Origin: Pseudomonadota bacterium
Lineage (GTDB): Bacteria; Pseudomonadota; Gammaproteobacteria; Steroidobacterales; Steroidobacteraceae
Assembly: GCA_023423065.1 (NCBI GenBank)
Contig: JAFAGC010000057.1
Location: 1 to 64,000 of the forward strand
Reading direction: 5' to 3'
DNA length: 64,000 nucleotides
Both the position numbers and the translations under genes were made by a program. The notes under the pieces were generated by a model that saw only the letters and a program-made list of their open reading frames with translations, was not told where the DNA came from and did not search any database. This document shows, in pieces, positions 1-8,675 of the stretch (positions within the stretch are counted from its first letter, which is position 1; the number at the start of each line of letters is the position of its first letter).

Positions 1-31
1 CGTGCGGCCTCGCGGCGGCTAGCTTTGGGGG

Positions 32-691
32 GTGGCGGCCGGGGACTTCATGACCGCGACTCCCGCGCTGCACGGCGATTCCGTGATCTTCGCCGCGTAC
101 GACGGCGAGGTGCAGGCGGTCGCGACGCGCGACGGCAAGCCGCGCTGGACCTACGACGCGAAGCTGGCGGTGCCGGGGGATCTGGTGGTCGCCGGCGATC
201 GCCTGCTCGTCGGCAGTCGCAGCTATGACCTCATCGCGCTCGACGCGGGCACCGGCAAGGAGCTCTGGAAACGTTACTACTGGTTCTCGTGGATCGAGTC
301 CCCGCCGTTAGTCAGGGACGGCGTGGTGTACACCGGCTCGTCGGACGCGACGCACGTCTACGCGTTCGATCTCGCCAGCGGCGCATCGCGCTGGAAGTCC
401 GCGGTGCCGGGCTTCGCCTGGCAACGTCCGGCGGTGAACGAAGAACTCGTGATCGCGGGAACGGCAGGGCAGGGGGCCTATCCGGGTTCGCGTGCCGGCT
501 CGCTCGTCGCGCTCGATCGCGCGAGTGGCGCGATTCGCTGGATCCATCTCGATCCGCCGTCCGAAGAGCGCGCGCAGGCCCGCGAGCCCTGGGGTTTCGG
601 CGCGGCGCCGGTGATGGCCGACGGAGTGGTCTACGCCGCCGATCTCGATGGCAAGGTGTTTGCGTTCATCGATTCAGGTTACGGTCCCTGA
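32..691 (+). CDS. PQQ-binding-like beta-propeller protein, C-terminal part
   Basis: The readable frame encodes about 219 residues of WD/PQQ-type beta-propeller blades. Repeated units read like VYAFDLASGASRW and LVALDRASGAIRW, the usual pattern of outer-membrane or periplasmic PQQ-like proteins (BamB-like fold). Full-length relatives are generally about twice as long and carry a signal peptide, and neither is visible here. A GTG at 32 can open the frame, but an in-frame TAG lies at 20-22 just before a run of six G at 27-32. The gene is therefore either cut by the window edge and frameshifted at the G run, or a shortened version. Its 3' end overlaps the convergent otsB by 26 bp. The fold is clear; the substrate and the true start are unknown. 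Confidence 0.6.
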   Translation: MAAGDFMTATPALHGDSVIFAAYDGEVQAVATRDGKPRWTYDAKLAVPGDLVVAGDRLLVGSRSYDLIALDAGTGKELWKRYYWFSWIESPPLVRDGVVYTGSSDATHVYAFDLASGASRWKSAVPGFAWQRPAVNEELVIAGTAGQGAYPGSRAGSLVALDRASGAIRWIHLDPPSEERAQAREPWGFGAAPVMADGVVYAADLDGKVFAFIDSGYGP

Positions 692-1430
692 GCCATGCGA
701 CGACCGTCGCCGGGTTGCTGAATCGGAATCGCGCCGCGGTCTCGGTGAGGTCGCCGACGCGAATGGTGTGACCGCCCATCTCGTTGACGGCTTCGAAGCC
801 GACTTCATCCGTCGGATCGTCGCCGACGAATACCGGCGTACGCCCGGCGAATTCGCGCTGCTGCATGAGCAGCTCGATTGCGCTGCGCTCGGAGAAGCCG
901 CGCGGCATGATCTCGAGCACGGACTTGCCGGGCCGCAGCACGAAGTCCTCTCCCAGCTCATCCGCCAGTTCCGTCATCACGGAGTGCACTTCGGGCGCCA
1001 TGCGGGGCGCGAGCCGGAAATGCATGGCGAGCGCCGCGCCCTTGTCCTCGAACAACAGGCCGCGATTCTCCTTCGCCAGCAGGCCTAACCACTGGCGCGC
1101 GCGATCGAGCGCGGCCTGGTCGACGTCGGGCCGGACGATCTCTCCCGACGGCAGCCGCACTTCGAGGCCGTGTTTCCCCGACGCCACGAACCTGCAGGGC
1201 GCGAACAACTCGTCGAGCTCGGCGAGCGATCGTCCGCTCAGCAGCGCGAGCGCCCCGTGTTCACGCTGGCGCGCCAGTTGCAACGTGTTGCGCAGGGCGG
1301 CGGGCACGCGGACGCGATCCGGCGTCGCAGCGAGCTCGAGCAGCGTGCCGTCCACGTCGAGGAACAACGCGAGCGCCCGCTCGCGCAGGAATGTCGCGCG
1401 TGCCGAGGTGATGTTGGTGGTTTTGCTCAT
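666..1430 (-). CDS. otsB: Trehalose-6-phosphate phosphatase
   Basis: HAD-superfamily phosphatase that removes phosphate from trehalose 6-phosphate to give trehalose, a cytoplasmic osmoprotectant. The 254-residue length fits OtsB. Motif I is FLDVDGTLLEL (Asp25 nucleophile, Asp27 acid/base), motif II includes ALLSGRS, and the C-terminal metal motif reads VGDDPTDEVGFEAVN. An ATG at 1430 is preferred to the in-frame start at 1472 because the family homology begins close to the HAD motif. No otsA (trehalose-6-phosphate synthase) lies in the window, although the two are often adjacent. The neighbouring mechanosensitive channel gene is divergent, which fits an osmotic-stress pair. Confidence 0.88.
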   Translation of the reverse strand: MSKTTNITSARATFLRERALALFLDVDGTLLELAATPDRVRVPAALRNTLQLARQREHGALALLSGRSLAELDELFAPCRFVASGKHGLEVRLPSGEIVRPDVDQAALDRARQWLGLLAKENRGLLFEDKGAALAMHFRLAPRMAPEVHSVMTELADELGEDFVLRPGKSVLEIMPRGFSERSAIELLMQQREFAGRTPVFVGDDPTDEVGFEAVNEMGGHTIRVGDLTETAARFRFSNPATVVAWLRDRNLNR

Positions 1431-1507
1431 GCCCAGTACCGAAGGTTCACATACTGCAATGGTTGCGTACAATTAACTAATAATTTTTTGCCAAGTGGAT
1501 CACCATC

Positions 1508-2842
1508 ATGCAAAACGAATTCCTTGGAGCTGAGCTCAGGACCTGGATCCTGGGGGGCGCGATCGTGCTGCTGGTGGCCATCGCGCACGTGGCCATGAGC
1601 TGGTGGGCCAGGCGCCACGAGCGCAAGAGCCGCGAATCCCCGCCGGAGTCCGGCGATTCCATCGGGGTGCGCCACTGGATCGCCCGCGGCCTGCGCAACT
1701 CGGTTCCGCCCATCGCGTTCCTGCTGTGGCTGTACGGCGTGCATCTCGCGTCGACGACGCTGCTCGCCGAACTGCCCGAATCGACCTGGAGGGAGCGCGG
1801 CCTGGTGACGCTCGACTGGCTGCGCGGCAGCGGCACCTTGCTGGGTCTTGCCTGGCTCCTGCATCGGGTCGCGCGCACCGTGGATGCGCTGCTGAAAGCC
1901 ATCGCGGCGCGCACCGGGGCGAAGTGGGACGACGTGCTGATGCCCTTCGCGGGTCGCGCGCTGCGCCTGATCCTGCCGATGATCGCGCTGATCCTCGGCG
2001 CGCCGGCGTTGCAGGTCTCCCCTGAAATCAAGCAGCTCATCCAGAACGCGGTGAGCATGTTGCTCGTCGGCACCGTCGCGGTGGTGCTCGTGCAGTTCGT
2101 CAAGGCGATGGAGCAGCTCGTCCTGCAGCGCTACCGCATCGACGTCGCGGACAACCGGAAGGCCCGCAGCGTATACACGCAGGTGACCGTGCTGCGGAAG
2201 ATCGCGACCTCGGTGATCGTGCTGTTCGCGATCGCGGCGATGCTCATGGTCTTCCAGCCCGTGCGCCAGATCGGCACCGCGATGCTGGCGTCGGCCGGAC
2301 TCGCCGGAATCGTCATAGGCTTCGCGGCGCAGAGAAGCCTGGGCACGTTGCTCGCGGGACTGCAGATCGCGCTGACCCAGCCGCTGCGCATCGACGACGT
2401 CGTCATCGTCGAAGGCGAGTGGGGCCGGATCGAGGACATCACGCTGACCTATGTCGTGATCAGGATCTGGGACCTGCGCCGCCTGGTCGTGCCCATCAAC
2501 TACTTCGTCGAGAAGCCGTTCCAGAACTGGACGCGCACCTCGGCGGACATCCTGGGCACCGTGTTCCTGCACGTGGACTACACCGTGCCCGTGGACGCCG
2601 TGCGCCAGGAACTCACGAGAATTCTCGAGGCCTCGCAGCTCTGGGACCGCAAGGTCAACGTGCTGCAGGTCACCGACGTCAAGAACACGACGCTCGAGCT
2701 GCGCGCGCTCGCGAGCGCCGCCGACGCGGGCAAGGCCTGGGACCTGCGCTGCGAGGTGCGCGAGAAACTGGTGACCTTCCTGCAGGAGAATTACCCCGAG
2801 AGCCTGCCGCGCGTCCGCGCCGTGCTCGACAAGGCGGCCTGA
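1508..2842 (+). CDS. MscS-family mechanosensitive ion channel
   Basis: Inner-membrane channel of 444 residues that would release solutes on hypo-osmotic shock. The N-terminal half has several hydrophobic segments. The pore-lining TM3 and beta-domain region are well conserved: a Gly/Ala-rich stretch around GIVIGFAAQRSLGTLL is followed by QPLRIDDVVIVEGEWG and VPINYFVEKPFQNW, the hallmarks of MscS. The C-terminal half resembles the cytoplasmic cage. It is larger than E. coli MscS (286 residues) because of extra N-terminal helices, as in YbdG/YnaI-type members. The 77-bp gap to otsB is AT-rich for this genome and must hold both promoters. Confidence 0.88.
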   Translation: MQNEFLGAELRTWILGGAIVLLVAIAHVAMSWWARRHERKSRESPPESGDSIGVRHWIARGLRNSVPPIAFLLWLYGVHLASTTLLAELPESTWRERGLVTLDWLRGSGTLLGLAWLLHRVARTVDALLKAIAARTGAKWDDVLMPFAGRALRLILPMIALILGAPALQVSPEIKQLIQNAVSMLLVGTVAVVLVQFVKAMEQLVLQRYRIDVADNRKARSVYTQVTVLRKIATSVIVLFAIAAMLMVFQPVRQIGTAMLASAGLAGIVIGFAAQRSLGTLLAGLQIALTQPLRIDDVVIVEGEWGRIEDITLTYVVIRIWDLRRLVVPINYFVEKPFQNWTRTSADILGTVFLHVDYTVPVDAVRQELTRILEASQLWDRKVNVLQVTDVKNTTLELRALASAADAGKAWDLRCEVREKLVTFLQENYPESLPRVRAVLDKAA

Positions 2843-2919
2843 TTGGTCCGCGCCTATCTGCTCGCGAGGGCCAGGCGACGTTGAGCCCTTACGGGCCGGT
2901 TCGGCGTAGCATTGGCCGG

Positions 2920-3315
2920 GTGAAACCGTATGAACGGGATTTCCGCGTCGAAGGCAACTTGCTGCGCGTGACGCTTGCGGGCACCTATCCCAAGGAACGC
3001 CTCGAGGGGCGCGCGAACGTCTTCGATCCGCTCATCGAGGTATGCCGGGATGACAGGTGCCGGGGAGCGGTCATCGACGCGCGCGAGCTGGACGTCGAGC
3101 TGGATACGCTCGAACAATTTCGCGCCGGCATGGATGCAGCCTCGCTGAACCAGTACGGTTTCTATGTCGCCTTCGTGGCGCGCCAGGAAATGCTCAGCGG
3201 CTTCTTTCGCGACGTGCTGCGCAACCGCGGCGCGCTGGCCGCGATCTTCACCGACATGGACAGCGCGATGAACTGGATTCGCGAGCGCGTTCCGGACGGC
3301 GCTCGAGTCCGGTAG
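2920..3315 (+). CDS. Small STAS/SpoIIAA-like protein
   Basis: Predicted cytoplasmic protein of 131 residues. The GTG at 2920 starts where the alpha/beta pattern begins (VKPYERDFRVEGNLLRVTL). The alternation of strands and helices, with a central GAVIDARELDVELDTLEQF, resembles the STAS or SpoIIAA-like fold used by regulatory and lipid-binding proteins. No enzyme motif is seen. No convincing ribosome binding site was found, so the start is uncertain. It ends directly against the stop of the convergent gene that follows, with no gap. The function is unknown and the fold assignment is tentative. Confidence 0.55.
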   Translation: MKPYERDFRVEGNLLRVTLAGTYPKERLEGRANVFDPLIEVCRDDRCRGAVIDARELDVELDTLEQFRAGMDAASLNQYGFYVAFVARQEMLSGFFRDVLRNRGALAAIFTDMDSAMNWIRERVPDGARVR

Positions 3316-3888
3316 TCAGCGCATCTTCAGGTCGAGCACGAACGGGAACTGCGACTTGCACGGCTTGCCGCCGCAGATCGCGGGCTTGTACTTCGCCATG
3401 AGGAGTACCGAGCCTGCGTAGTTCACCATCTCGCTCGCGTTGACGCCGCCGACGCCGCCCATGTCCGCAACTTCCGTCGCCTTGCCGTCCGGACCGACCG
3501 TCACGACCAGGTTCAGCGTGCCGCGCGCCTTCACGATCTGCTGACCCTTCTTGATGCTGTTGAAGATCGGCTTCAGCCCCTGGACCGGGAAGGGCGGCTC
3601 GTCTCCGGGCGGCATCGACTCGTACAGCGCGTGCAGCTCCGCCCTTTCCTCGGGCGTGAATTCGCCATATTTCTTGTTGAGCGGGATCTTCGAGTTCCAC
3701 ACGAGATCCTTGCGGATGATCGTGCCGGTCCTCGAGGTCGCTTCGTTCGTGAGTTGATGGGGGCCGTTGCCCGCCGCGTTGCCGGCACCATTGTTGACGA
3801 TCGGGTGGCTCGACGAAATCTGCGCAATGGCGCCAGTACAAGCGAACGCGAGCAGCGCTGCCGTCAAAATCGTCTTCGACACGTTCAT
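3316..3888 (-). CDS. Secreted protein with TonB C-terminal-like domain
   Basis: 190 residues with a cleavable signal peptide (hydrophobic stretch ending TGAIAQ). A linker is followed by a C-terminal domain whose pattern, GTLNLVVTVGPDGKATEV and then MAKYKPAICGGKPCKSQF, resembles the TonB C-terminal domain of periplasmic energy-transducer-like proteins. There is no membrane anchor beyond the signal peptide, so it is not a canonical TonB. CGGKPC could form a disulfide. The stop abuts the convergent neighbour. The 81-bp gap to the divergent CocE gene must contain both promoters. The role is unknown. Confidence 0.6.
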   Translation of the reverse strand: MNVSKTILTAALLAFACTGAIAQISSSHPIVNNGAGNAAGNGPHQLTNEATSRTGTIIRKDLVWNSKIPLNKKYGEFTPEERAELHALYESMPPGDEPPFPVQGLKPIFNSIKKGQQIVKARGTLNLVVTVGPDGKATEVADMGGVGGVNASEMVNYAGSVLLMAKYKPAICGGKPCKSQFPFVLDLKMR

Positions 3889-3969
3889 TGTTCGTCTCCC
3901 CTGAGAAGAGCCTGGTTTGCGAGTTTACCTGTTGAACCGGTGACCCGCGGACTCGTAGCCTTTCGGGCC

Positions 3970-5871
3970 ATGAAATACCTCCTCGCTCTCTTCTCCGCAA
4001 CCGTCATCGCCCAGACTCCGCCCCCGGTCACGCCCATGACTCCGGACGTGGTCGAAAAATACGAACAGATACTGCCCTCGGCCGACTACGTCCGCCGGGA
4101 AGCCATGGTGCCCATGCGTGACGGGGTCAAACTCTTCACCGTCATCGTGATGAAGAAGGGCACGACGAACGCGCCGCTCCTGCTCTCGCGCACACCGTAC
4201 AACGCGACCCGCGCGACGAGCCGCGTCGCCAGCCAGCGCATCGTCGACATCCTCGAGGTCATGGACGCGGAGTTCGCCGAGGACGGTTACATACGCGTCT
4301 ACCAGGACATTCGCGGAATGTACAAGTCGGAAGGGCAGTGGATCCTGAACCGGCCGCTCGTCGGACCGCTCAACGACACCGGCATCGACGAATCGACGGA
4401 CGCCTACGACACGATCGAGTGGCTCGTGAAGAACGTGCCGGAGGCGAACGGCAACGTCGGCGCGATCGGTTCGAGCTACCTCGGTTTCACGGCGTTGATG
4501 ACGCTCATCAACCCCCATCCGGCACTCAAGGCGGTGATCGCGCAAAGCCCGATGGTGGATGGGTGGATGGGCGACGACTGGTTCCACTACGGCGCGTTCC
4601 GCATCAATTCGATCGGTTTCCCGCTGCAGCTGGGATTCAACAAGGGCAGGGGCGGCGGCGGTTTCGCACTCGGCGGCGGCGACGACTACACGACTTATCT
4701 CGAAGCCGGTTCGGTCGGAGATTTCGTGAACAGGATGGGCGCGGGGCACGTGCCCGGCATCCGCAAGTTCCTCGAGAATCCGGCGTACACCGAGTTCTGG
4801 TCGCTGCAGGCGGTCGACAAGTGGCTGGCCGCGCGGCCGCACACCGTGCCCACGATGATCGTCGTCGGCCAGTGGGACCAGGAAGACAGTTACGGCGCGC
4901 CCGCCGTGTACCGCGCGCTCGAACCCAAGGACACGAACAACGACAAGGTCTCGTTCGTGATCGGCCCGTGGCGCCACTCGGGCTTCAACCACTACGGCTA
5001 CGACCTCGGTCAGCTCACCTTCACCGGCGACACCGCGCTCGAGTGGCGCGTGAAGTACGCGAAGCCGTTCTTCGATCATCACCTGAAGGGCGCGCCGGAT
5101 CCGAAGACGCCGCCCGTGCTCACGTACGCGACCGGCGCCAACCGGTGGAACGTGTCGCCGCGCTGGCCGATGGGCGGGCCGAAGCCTATCTACCTCGCCG
5201 CGAACGGCATCGCGACGTTCGAGAAACCGAAGGCGGCCGGACGCGAGGAATACGTGAGCGATCCGGCGAAGCCGGTGCCTTTCCTGCCGCGGCCGATCGA
5301 CATGAGCGATGCGACCCAGTGGAAGCCGTGGCTCGTGCACGACCAGCGTTTCGTGACCGGACGTCCCGACGTCGCGGTGTGGACCAGCGCGCCGCTCGAC
5401 AAGGCCGTTCACATCATGGGCGCGCCCGAGGTCGAGCTGTTCGCCGCGACCACCGGCACGGACAGCGACTGGGTCGTGAAGCTCATCGACGTCTATCCCA
5501 ACGACGTGCCCGAGCCCGCCTCGCAGGGCGCGAAACCGTCGATGGCGGGATTCGAACTGCCGGTCGGCATCGAGATCTTCCGCGGACGTTACCTCAAGAG
5601 CTTCGCGCAGCCCGCGCCGCTCAAGCCGAACAAGGTTGAGCGTTACGCGTGGAAGCTGCCGGACGTGGACCACGTCTTCCTGCCGGGCCACCGGATCATG
5701 GTGCAGGTGCAGTCGACGCTGTTCCCGCTCTACGACCGCAACCCGCAGACCTATGTCGAGAACATCTTCTACGCGAAGCCGGGCGACTACAAAAAGGCGA
5801 CGCAGAGCGTGTGGTTTGGTGGCGCGACGCCCAGCGCGGTGGTGTTACCCGTGGCTCCGGATGCCCGCTAG
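3970..5871 (+). CDS. Exported CocE/NonD-family hydrolase
   Basis: Serine hydrolase of 633 residues in the X-Pro dipeptidyl-peptidase S15 / cocaine esterase family, cleaving an ester or amide of unknown identity. The ATG at 3970 starts a short signal peptide (MKYLLALFSATVIAQ); the open frame extends upstream but without any signal peptide. The nucleophile elbow is GSSYLG with Ser169, matching the family GxSYxG. Asp and His candidates follow in the WDQED and GPWRHSG regions. The C-terminal 200 residues form the family jelly-roll domain. It is divergent from the TonB-like gene and convergent (6 bp apart) with the tannase-family gene, so it is probably monocistronic. A second CocE paralogue lies at 33878-35620. 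Confidence 0.85.
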   Translation: MKYLLALFSATVIAQTPPPVTPMTPDVVEKYEQILPSADYVRREAMVPMRDGVKLFTVIVMKKGTTNAPLLLSRTPYNATRATSRVASQRIVDILEVMDAEFAEDGYIRVYQDIRGMYKSEGQWILNRPLVGPLNDTGIDESTDAYDTIEWLVKNVPEANGNVGAIGSSYLGFTALMTLINPHPALKAVIAQSPMVDGWMGDDWFHYGAFRINSIGFPLQLGFNKGRGGGGFALGGGDDYTTYLEAGSVGDFVNRMGAGHVPGIRKFLENPAYTEFWSLQAVDKWLAARPHTVPTMIVVGQWDQEDSYGAPAVYRALEPKDTNNDKVSFVIGPWRHSGFNHYGYDLGQLTFTGDTALEWRVKYAKPFFDHHLKGAPDPKTPPVLTYATGANRWNVSPRWPMGGPKPIYLAANGIATFEKPKAAGREEYVSDPAKPVPFLPRPIDMSDATQWKPWLVHDQRFVTGRPDVAVWTSAPLDKAVHIMGAPEVELFAATTGTDSDWVVKLIDVYPNDVPEPASQGAKPSMAGFELPVGIEIFRGRYLKSFAQPAPLKPNKVERYAWKLPDVDHVFLPGHRIMVQVQSTLFPLYDRNPQTYVENIFYAKPGDYKKATQSVWFGGATPSAVVLPVAPDAR

Positions 5872-5877
5872 CGGTGC

Positions 5878-7356
5878 TTACTCCGCGCAGGTGTAGTTAG
5901 CCGCGTCGCGCGCATCGCCCGAACCGGAGTACTTCGCGTAAGCCGGATGCGGGCACAGCGGGCGGCTCTCGCCCGGCGCGGAGGCGCCCGTGGCGATCAC
6001 GCGCTCCGGCGCGCGGTCATTTTCGACCCAGTCGACGACCGCGCTCAGCAGGTCGAACCGGTCGAGCGTGCGCGCGCCGCCGCCGCAATGGCCCATGCCG
6101 GGCACGAGGAACAGCCGGCTCCACTCGCGCAACGGCACTTCGGCATTGTCGCGGCCGAGCTCTTCGTAGTACCGCACGCTCTCCTGCGCGGAGAACCACG
6201 GGTCGCTCACGCCGTGCGCGAAGACCAGCTTGCCTCCCTCGCCGCGGAACGTACTGAGGTTGGTCCACTCGCTCGTGTCGCCTACCATCGCGCGCGCGTC
6301 CATCGCCGCGGCCGCGGCGGCATCCACGTCGAAAGTCGCGCCGACGGGGGCGCCCTCGGGAATGACGGGCCCGACCAGGATTCCGGGGAGGCCCTGCGTG
6401 TTCGCGATGCCGGTGTCCCAGAAATATCCGGGATAAACCTGCCGGCCGGCCGCGGTGCGCGGACCCTGCATCACGGTGCGGATCGCCGCCACCTTGGCGG
6501 GCGGCAGTGCGAGCGTGCCCGGATCGAAATCGCACTTGTGAGGCGCGAAGACCAGTCCGTCCTTGCTCCCGTCGAGAGCGTCGCAGCGCTCGAGCACGCC
6601 ATCGACGACGAGTTTGCGCTCGGCTTCGTCCAGGCGTCCCGCCGCGTTCAGCGCCACGGTCGCGTGGCGCAGGCCGAGGTTCGAGAAGCTGGTGCGCGCG
6701 GCGGGCGCGACCGCGACGATGCCCTGGTAGTAGTTAGGGAAGCGCTGCGACATCATCATCGCCTCGCGTCCGCCCGTGGAGCAGCCGACGAAGTAGGCGT
6801 GCTGCTGCGGCTTGCCGTAGTGCTGCCGGACGATGGCCTTGGCGACGACGGTGACCTCGGCCACGGCCTGGTACAGGAAATTCAGCGAGGCCTGCTGGTC
6901 GCGGAAGAAGCTGCCGTCGAAACCGGTGGACTGGTGCCCGGAATCCGTGCTCGCGACCGCGAAGCCGCGCAAGAGGGCGGAGCGTTCGCCCGCGTAGCCG
7001 CCGCCGAGTGGCGGCTGCACGCTGCCGTTCAGGCCGCCGCCGCCCTGGAAGAGGAAGCGTCCGTTCCAGTCCGTGGGCAACGCCACCGCGAATCCGATGC
7101 CGTATGCCTTGCCGTCACGGCCCGTGCGCTCGTCGATCACGCCGTCGACGCGGCAGTGTTCGGGCAGCGCGGGCGTGACACCGGGCGCAGACGCGGATAC
7201 GAGCTTCGCCGCGCGGACGACCACGCGATGTTCGGGCATCGAGAATTTCGCGAGCGATGCGCAGGGCTGCGCTGCGCTGGCGTGTGACGACGCGCCGATG
7301 GCTAGAACGATATAGAAGAATAAGTACGCCGTGGCGTGCAGGGAGACTTTGCGCAT
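5878..7356 (-). CDS. Secreted tannase/feruloyl esterase family protein
   Basis: 492-residue exported esterase that likely cleaves aromatic acid esters (gallate, ferulate) from plant material. It has an N-terminal signal peptide ending near SHASAAQ. The nucleophile motif is GCSTGG (Cys192-Ser193), and a GMGHCGGG motif lies near the C terminus, so the Cys-Ser ... His-Cys pairing diagnostic of the tannase family is present. A lid-like insertion and calcium-loop-like acidic segments are plausible. It is divergent from the MFS/GH43 pair with only 56 bp between start codons, suggesting shared control of esterase and xylan-sugar genes. Substrate is inferred from family and context. Confidence 0.88.
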   Translation of the reverse strand: MRKVSLHATAYLFFYIVLAIGASSHASAAQPCASLAKFSMPEHRVVVRAAKLVSASAPGVTPALPEHCRVDGVIDERTGRDGKAYGIGFAVALPTDWNGRFLFQGGGGLNGSVQPPLGGGYAGERSALLRGFAVASTDSGHQSTGFDGSFFRDQQASLNFLYQAVAEVTVVAKAIVRQHYGKPQQHAYFVGCSTGGREAMMMSQRFPNYYQGIVAVAPAARTSFSNLGLRHATVALNAAGRLDEAERKLVVDGVLERCDALDGSKDGLVFAPHKCDFDPGTLALPPAKVAAIRTVMQGPRTAAGRQVYPGYFWDTGIANTQGLPGILVGPVIPEGAPVGATFDVDAAAAAAMDARAMVGDTSEWTNLSTFRGEGGKLVFAHGVSDPWFSAQESVRYYEELGRDNAEVPLREWSRLFLVPGMGHCGGGARTLDRFDLLSAVVDWVENDRAPERVIATGASAPGESRPLCPHPAYAKYSGSGDARDAANYTCAE

Positions 7357-7412
7357 GCGGGAATGCTAGGGTAACGGTCACAAACACGCGAGTCTTCCAA
7401 GGGGGGAAATCT

Positions 7413-8675
7413 GTGGCTTTGATCCGCCAGATCTGGGCGATGCGGTGGTGGATGATCGGATTGATCACCATCGGCACCGTCTTCAACTATCTCACCCGCG
7501 CGATTCTCGGCGTGGTCATTACCCAGGACGCGTTCACGGCGGACGTGGGCGTCACCGAAAAGGAATATTCCTGGGTCACGGCGTTCTTCCAGGCCGGCCT
7601 GCTGCTGCAGCCCGTCGCCGGATACATCATGGATGTCATCGGCCTGAAAGTAGGCTTCGGCCTGTTCGCGGCGGCATGGGCGGTGCTGACGGCGCTGCAC
7701 GGCGCGGCCATGAACTGGCAGATGCTGGCGGTCATGCGCGGCCTCATGGGATTCGCGGAAGGAACGGCGCAACCGGGCGGCATGAAAGCCGTCGCCGAAT
7801 GGTTTCCCGCGAAGGAGCGCGGTTTCGCCGCGGGTTTCTACAACATCGGCGCGTCGTTCGGCCCGATGCTGGCCGCGCCGCTCGTGGCCTGGGCCATCCT
7901 GTTCCACAGCTGGCGCCTGGCGTTCGTCATCGCGGGCGTCGCGGCGCTCGTGTGGGTCGCGATGTGGTTCAAGTTCTACTACTCGCCGAAACTGCATCCG
8001 ACGCTCTCGGCGCAGGAACGCGAGTACATCGAAGCCAACCAGGAGGCACACCTGGCGGCCGTCGAGGCGAAGCCTTCGATCGGGAGCCTGCTGAAGCAGC
8101 GCAATACCTGGGGCATCGCGATACCGCGCCTGCTCGCGGATCCGACCTGGGGCACGTTGAACTTCTGGATGCCGCTGTATCTCGCGACCGAGCGTGGCTG
8201 GGACATCAAGCAGCTCGCCCTGTTTGCCTGGATGCCGTTCCTGACCGCGGACCTCGGCTCCATGACCGGGCCGACCATCGCCTACTGGATGCAGCGGCGC
8301 GGCATCAGCCTCATCAACGCGCGGCGTATCGCGTTCACCGTCGGCGCGCTGCTGATGACCAGCATGATCTTCGTCGCGAAGGTGCAAAGCCCGTACATGG
8401 CGCTGATGCTGCTGTGCCTCGGCGGCTTCGCGCACCAGACGTTGTCGATCACGGTCATCACGATGGCGTCGGACCTGTTCCGCAAGAACGAGGTCGCGAC
8501 GGTCGCGGGCATCGCCGGCTTCTGCGGCAACATGGGCGTGCTCCTGTTCACGCTGGTGGTCGGCGGGCTCGTGAAGACCGTCGGCTATGATCCGTTCTTC
8601 GTCGCGCTGGCCCTGTTCGACATCCTCGGCGCCATCTGGCTCTGGACTGTAGTTAGAGAACCCAAAACGACATGA
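7413..8675 (+). CDS. MFS transporter, hexuronate/sugar-acid type
   Basis: Inner-membrane transporter of 420 residues with about 12 hydrophobic segments. It resembles ExuT-type members of the anion:cation symporter family (start region with NYLTRAILGVV, then GFAEGTAQPGG and FYNIGASFGP). The GTG at 7413 follows a GGGGGGAAAT ribosome site and begins just before TM1; the frame stays open upstream but reads into the divergent promoter. The stop overlaps the ATG of the GH43 gene (ATGA), so the two are co-translated. This indicates import of a sugar acid or oligosaccharide product, such as glucuronate or galacturonate, alongside side-chain removal. Confidence 0.85.
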   Translation: MALIRQIWAMRWWMIGLITIGTVFNYLTRAILGVVITQDAFTADVGVTEKEYSWVTAFFQAGLLLQPVAGYIMDVIGLKVGFGLFAAAWAVLTALHGAAMNWQMLAVMRGLMGFAEGTAQPGGMKAVAEWFPAKERGFAAGFYNIGASFGPMLAAPLVAWAILFHSWRLAFVIAGVAALVWVAMWFKFYYSPKLHPTLSAQEREYIEANQEAHLAAVEAKPSIGSLLKQRNTWGIAIPRLLADPTWGTLNFWMPLYLATERGWDIKQLALFAWMPFLTADLGSMTGPTIAYWMQRRGISLINARRIAFTVGALLMTSMIFVAKVQSPYMALMLLCLGGFAHQTLSITVITMASDLFRKNEVATVAGIAGFCGNMGVLLFTLVVGGLVKTVGYDPFFVALALFDILGAIWLWTVVREPKTT

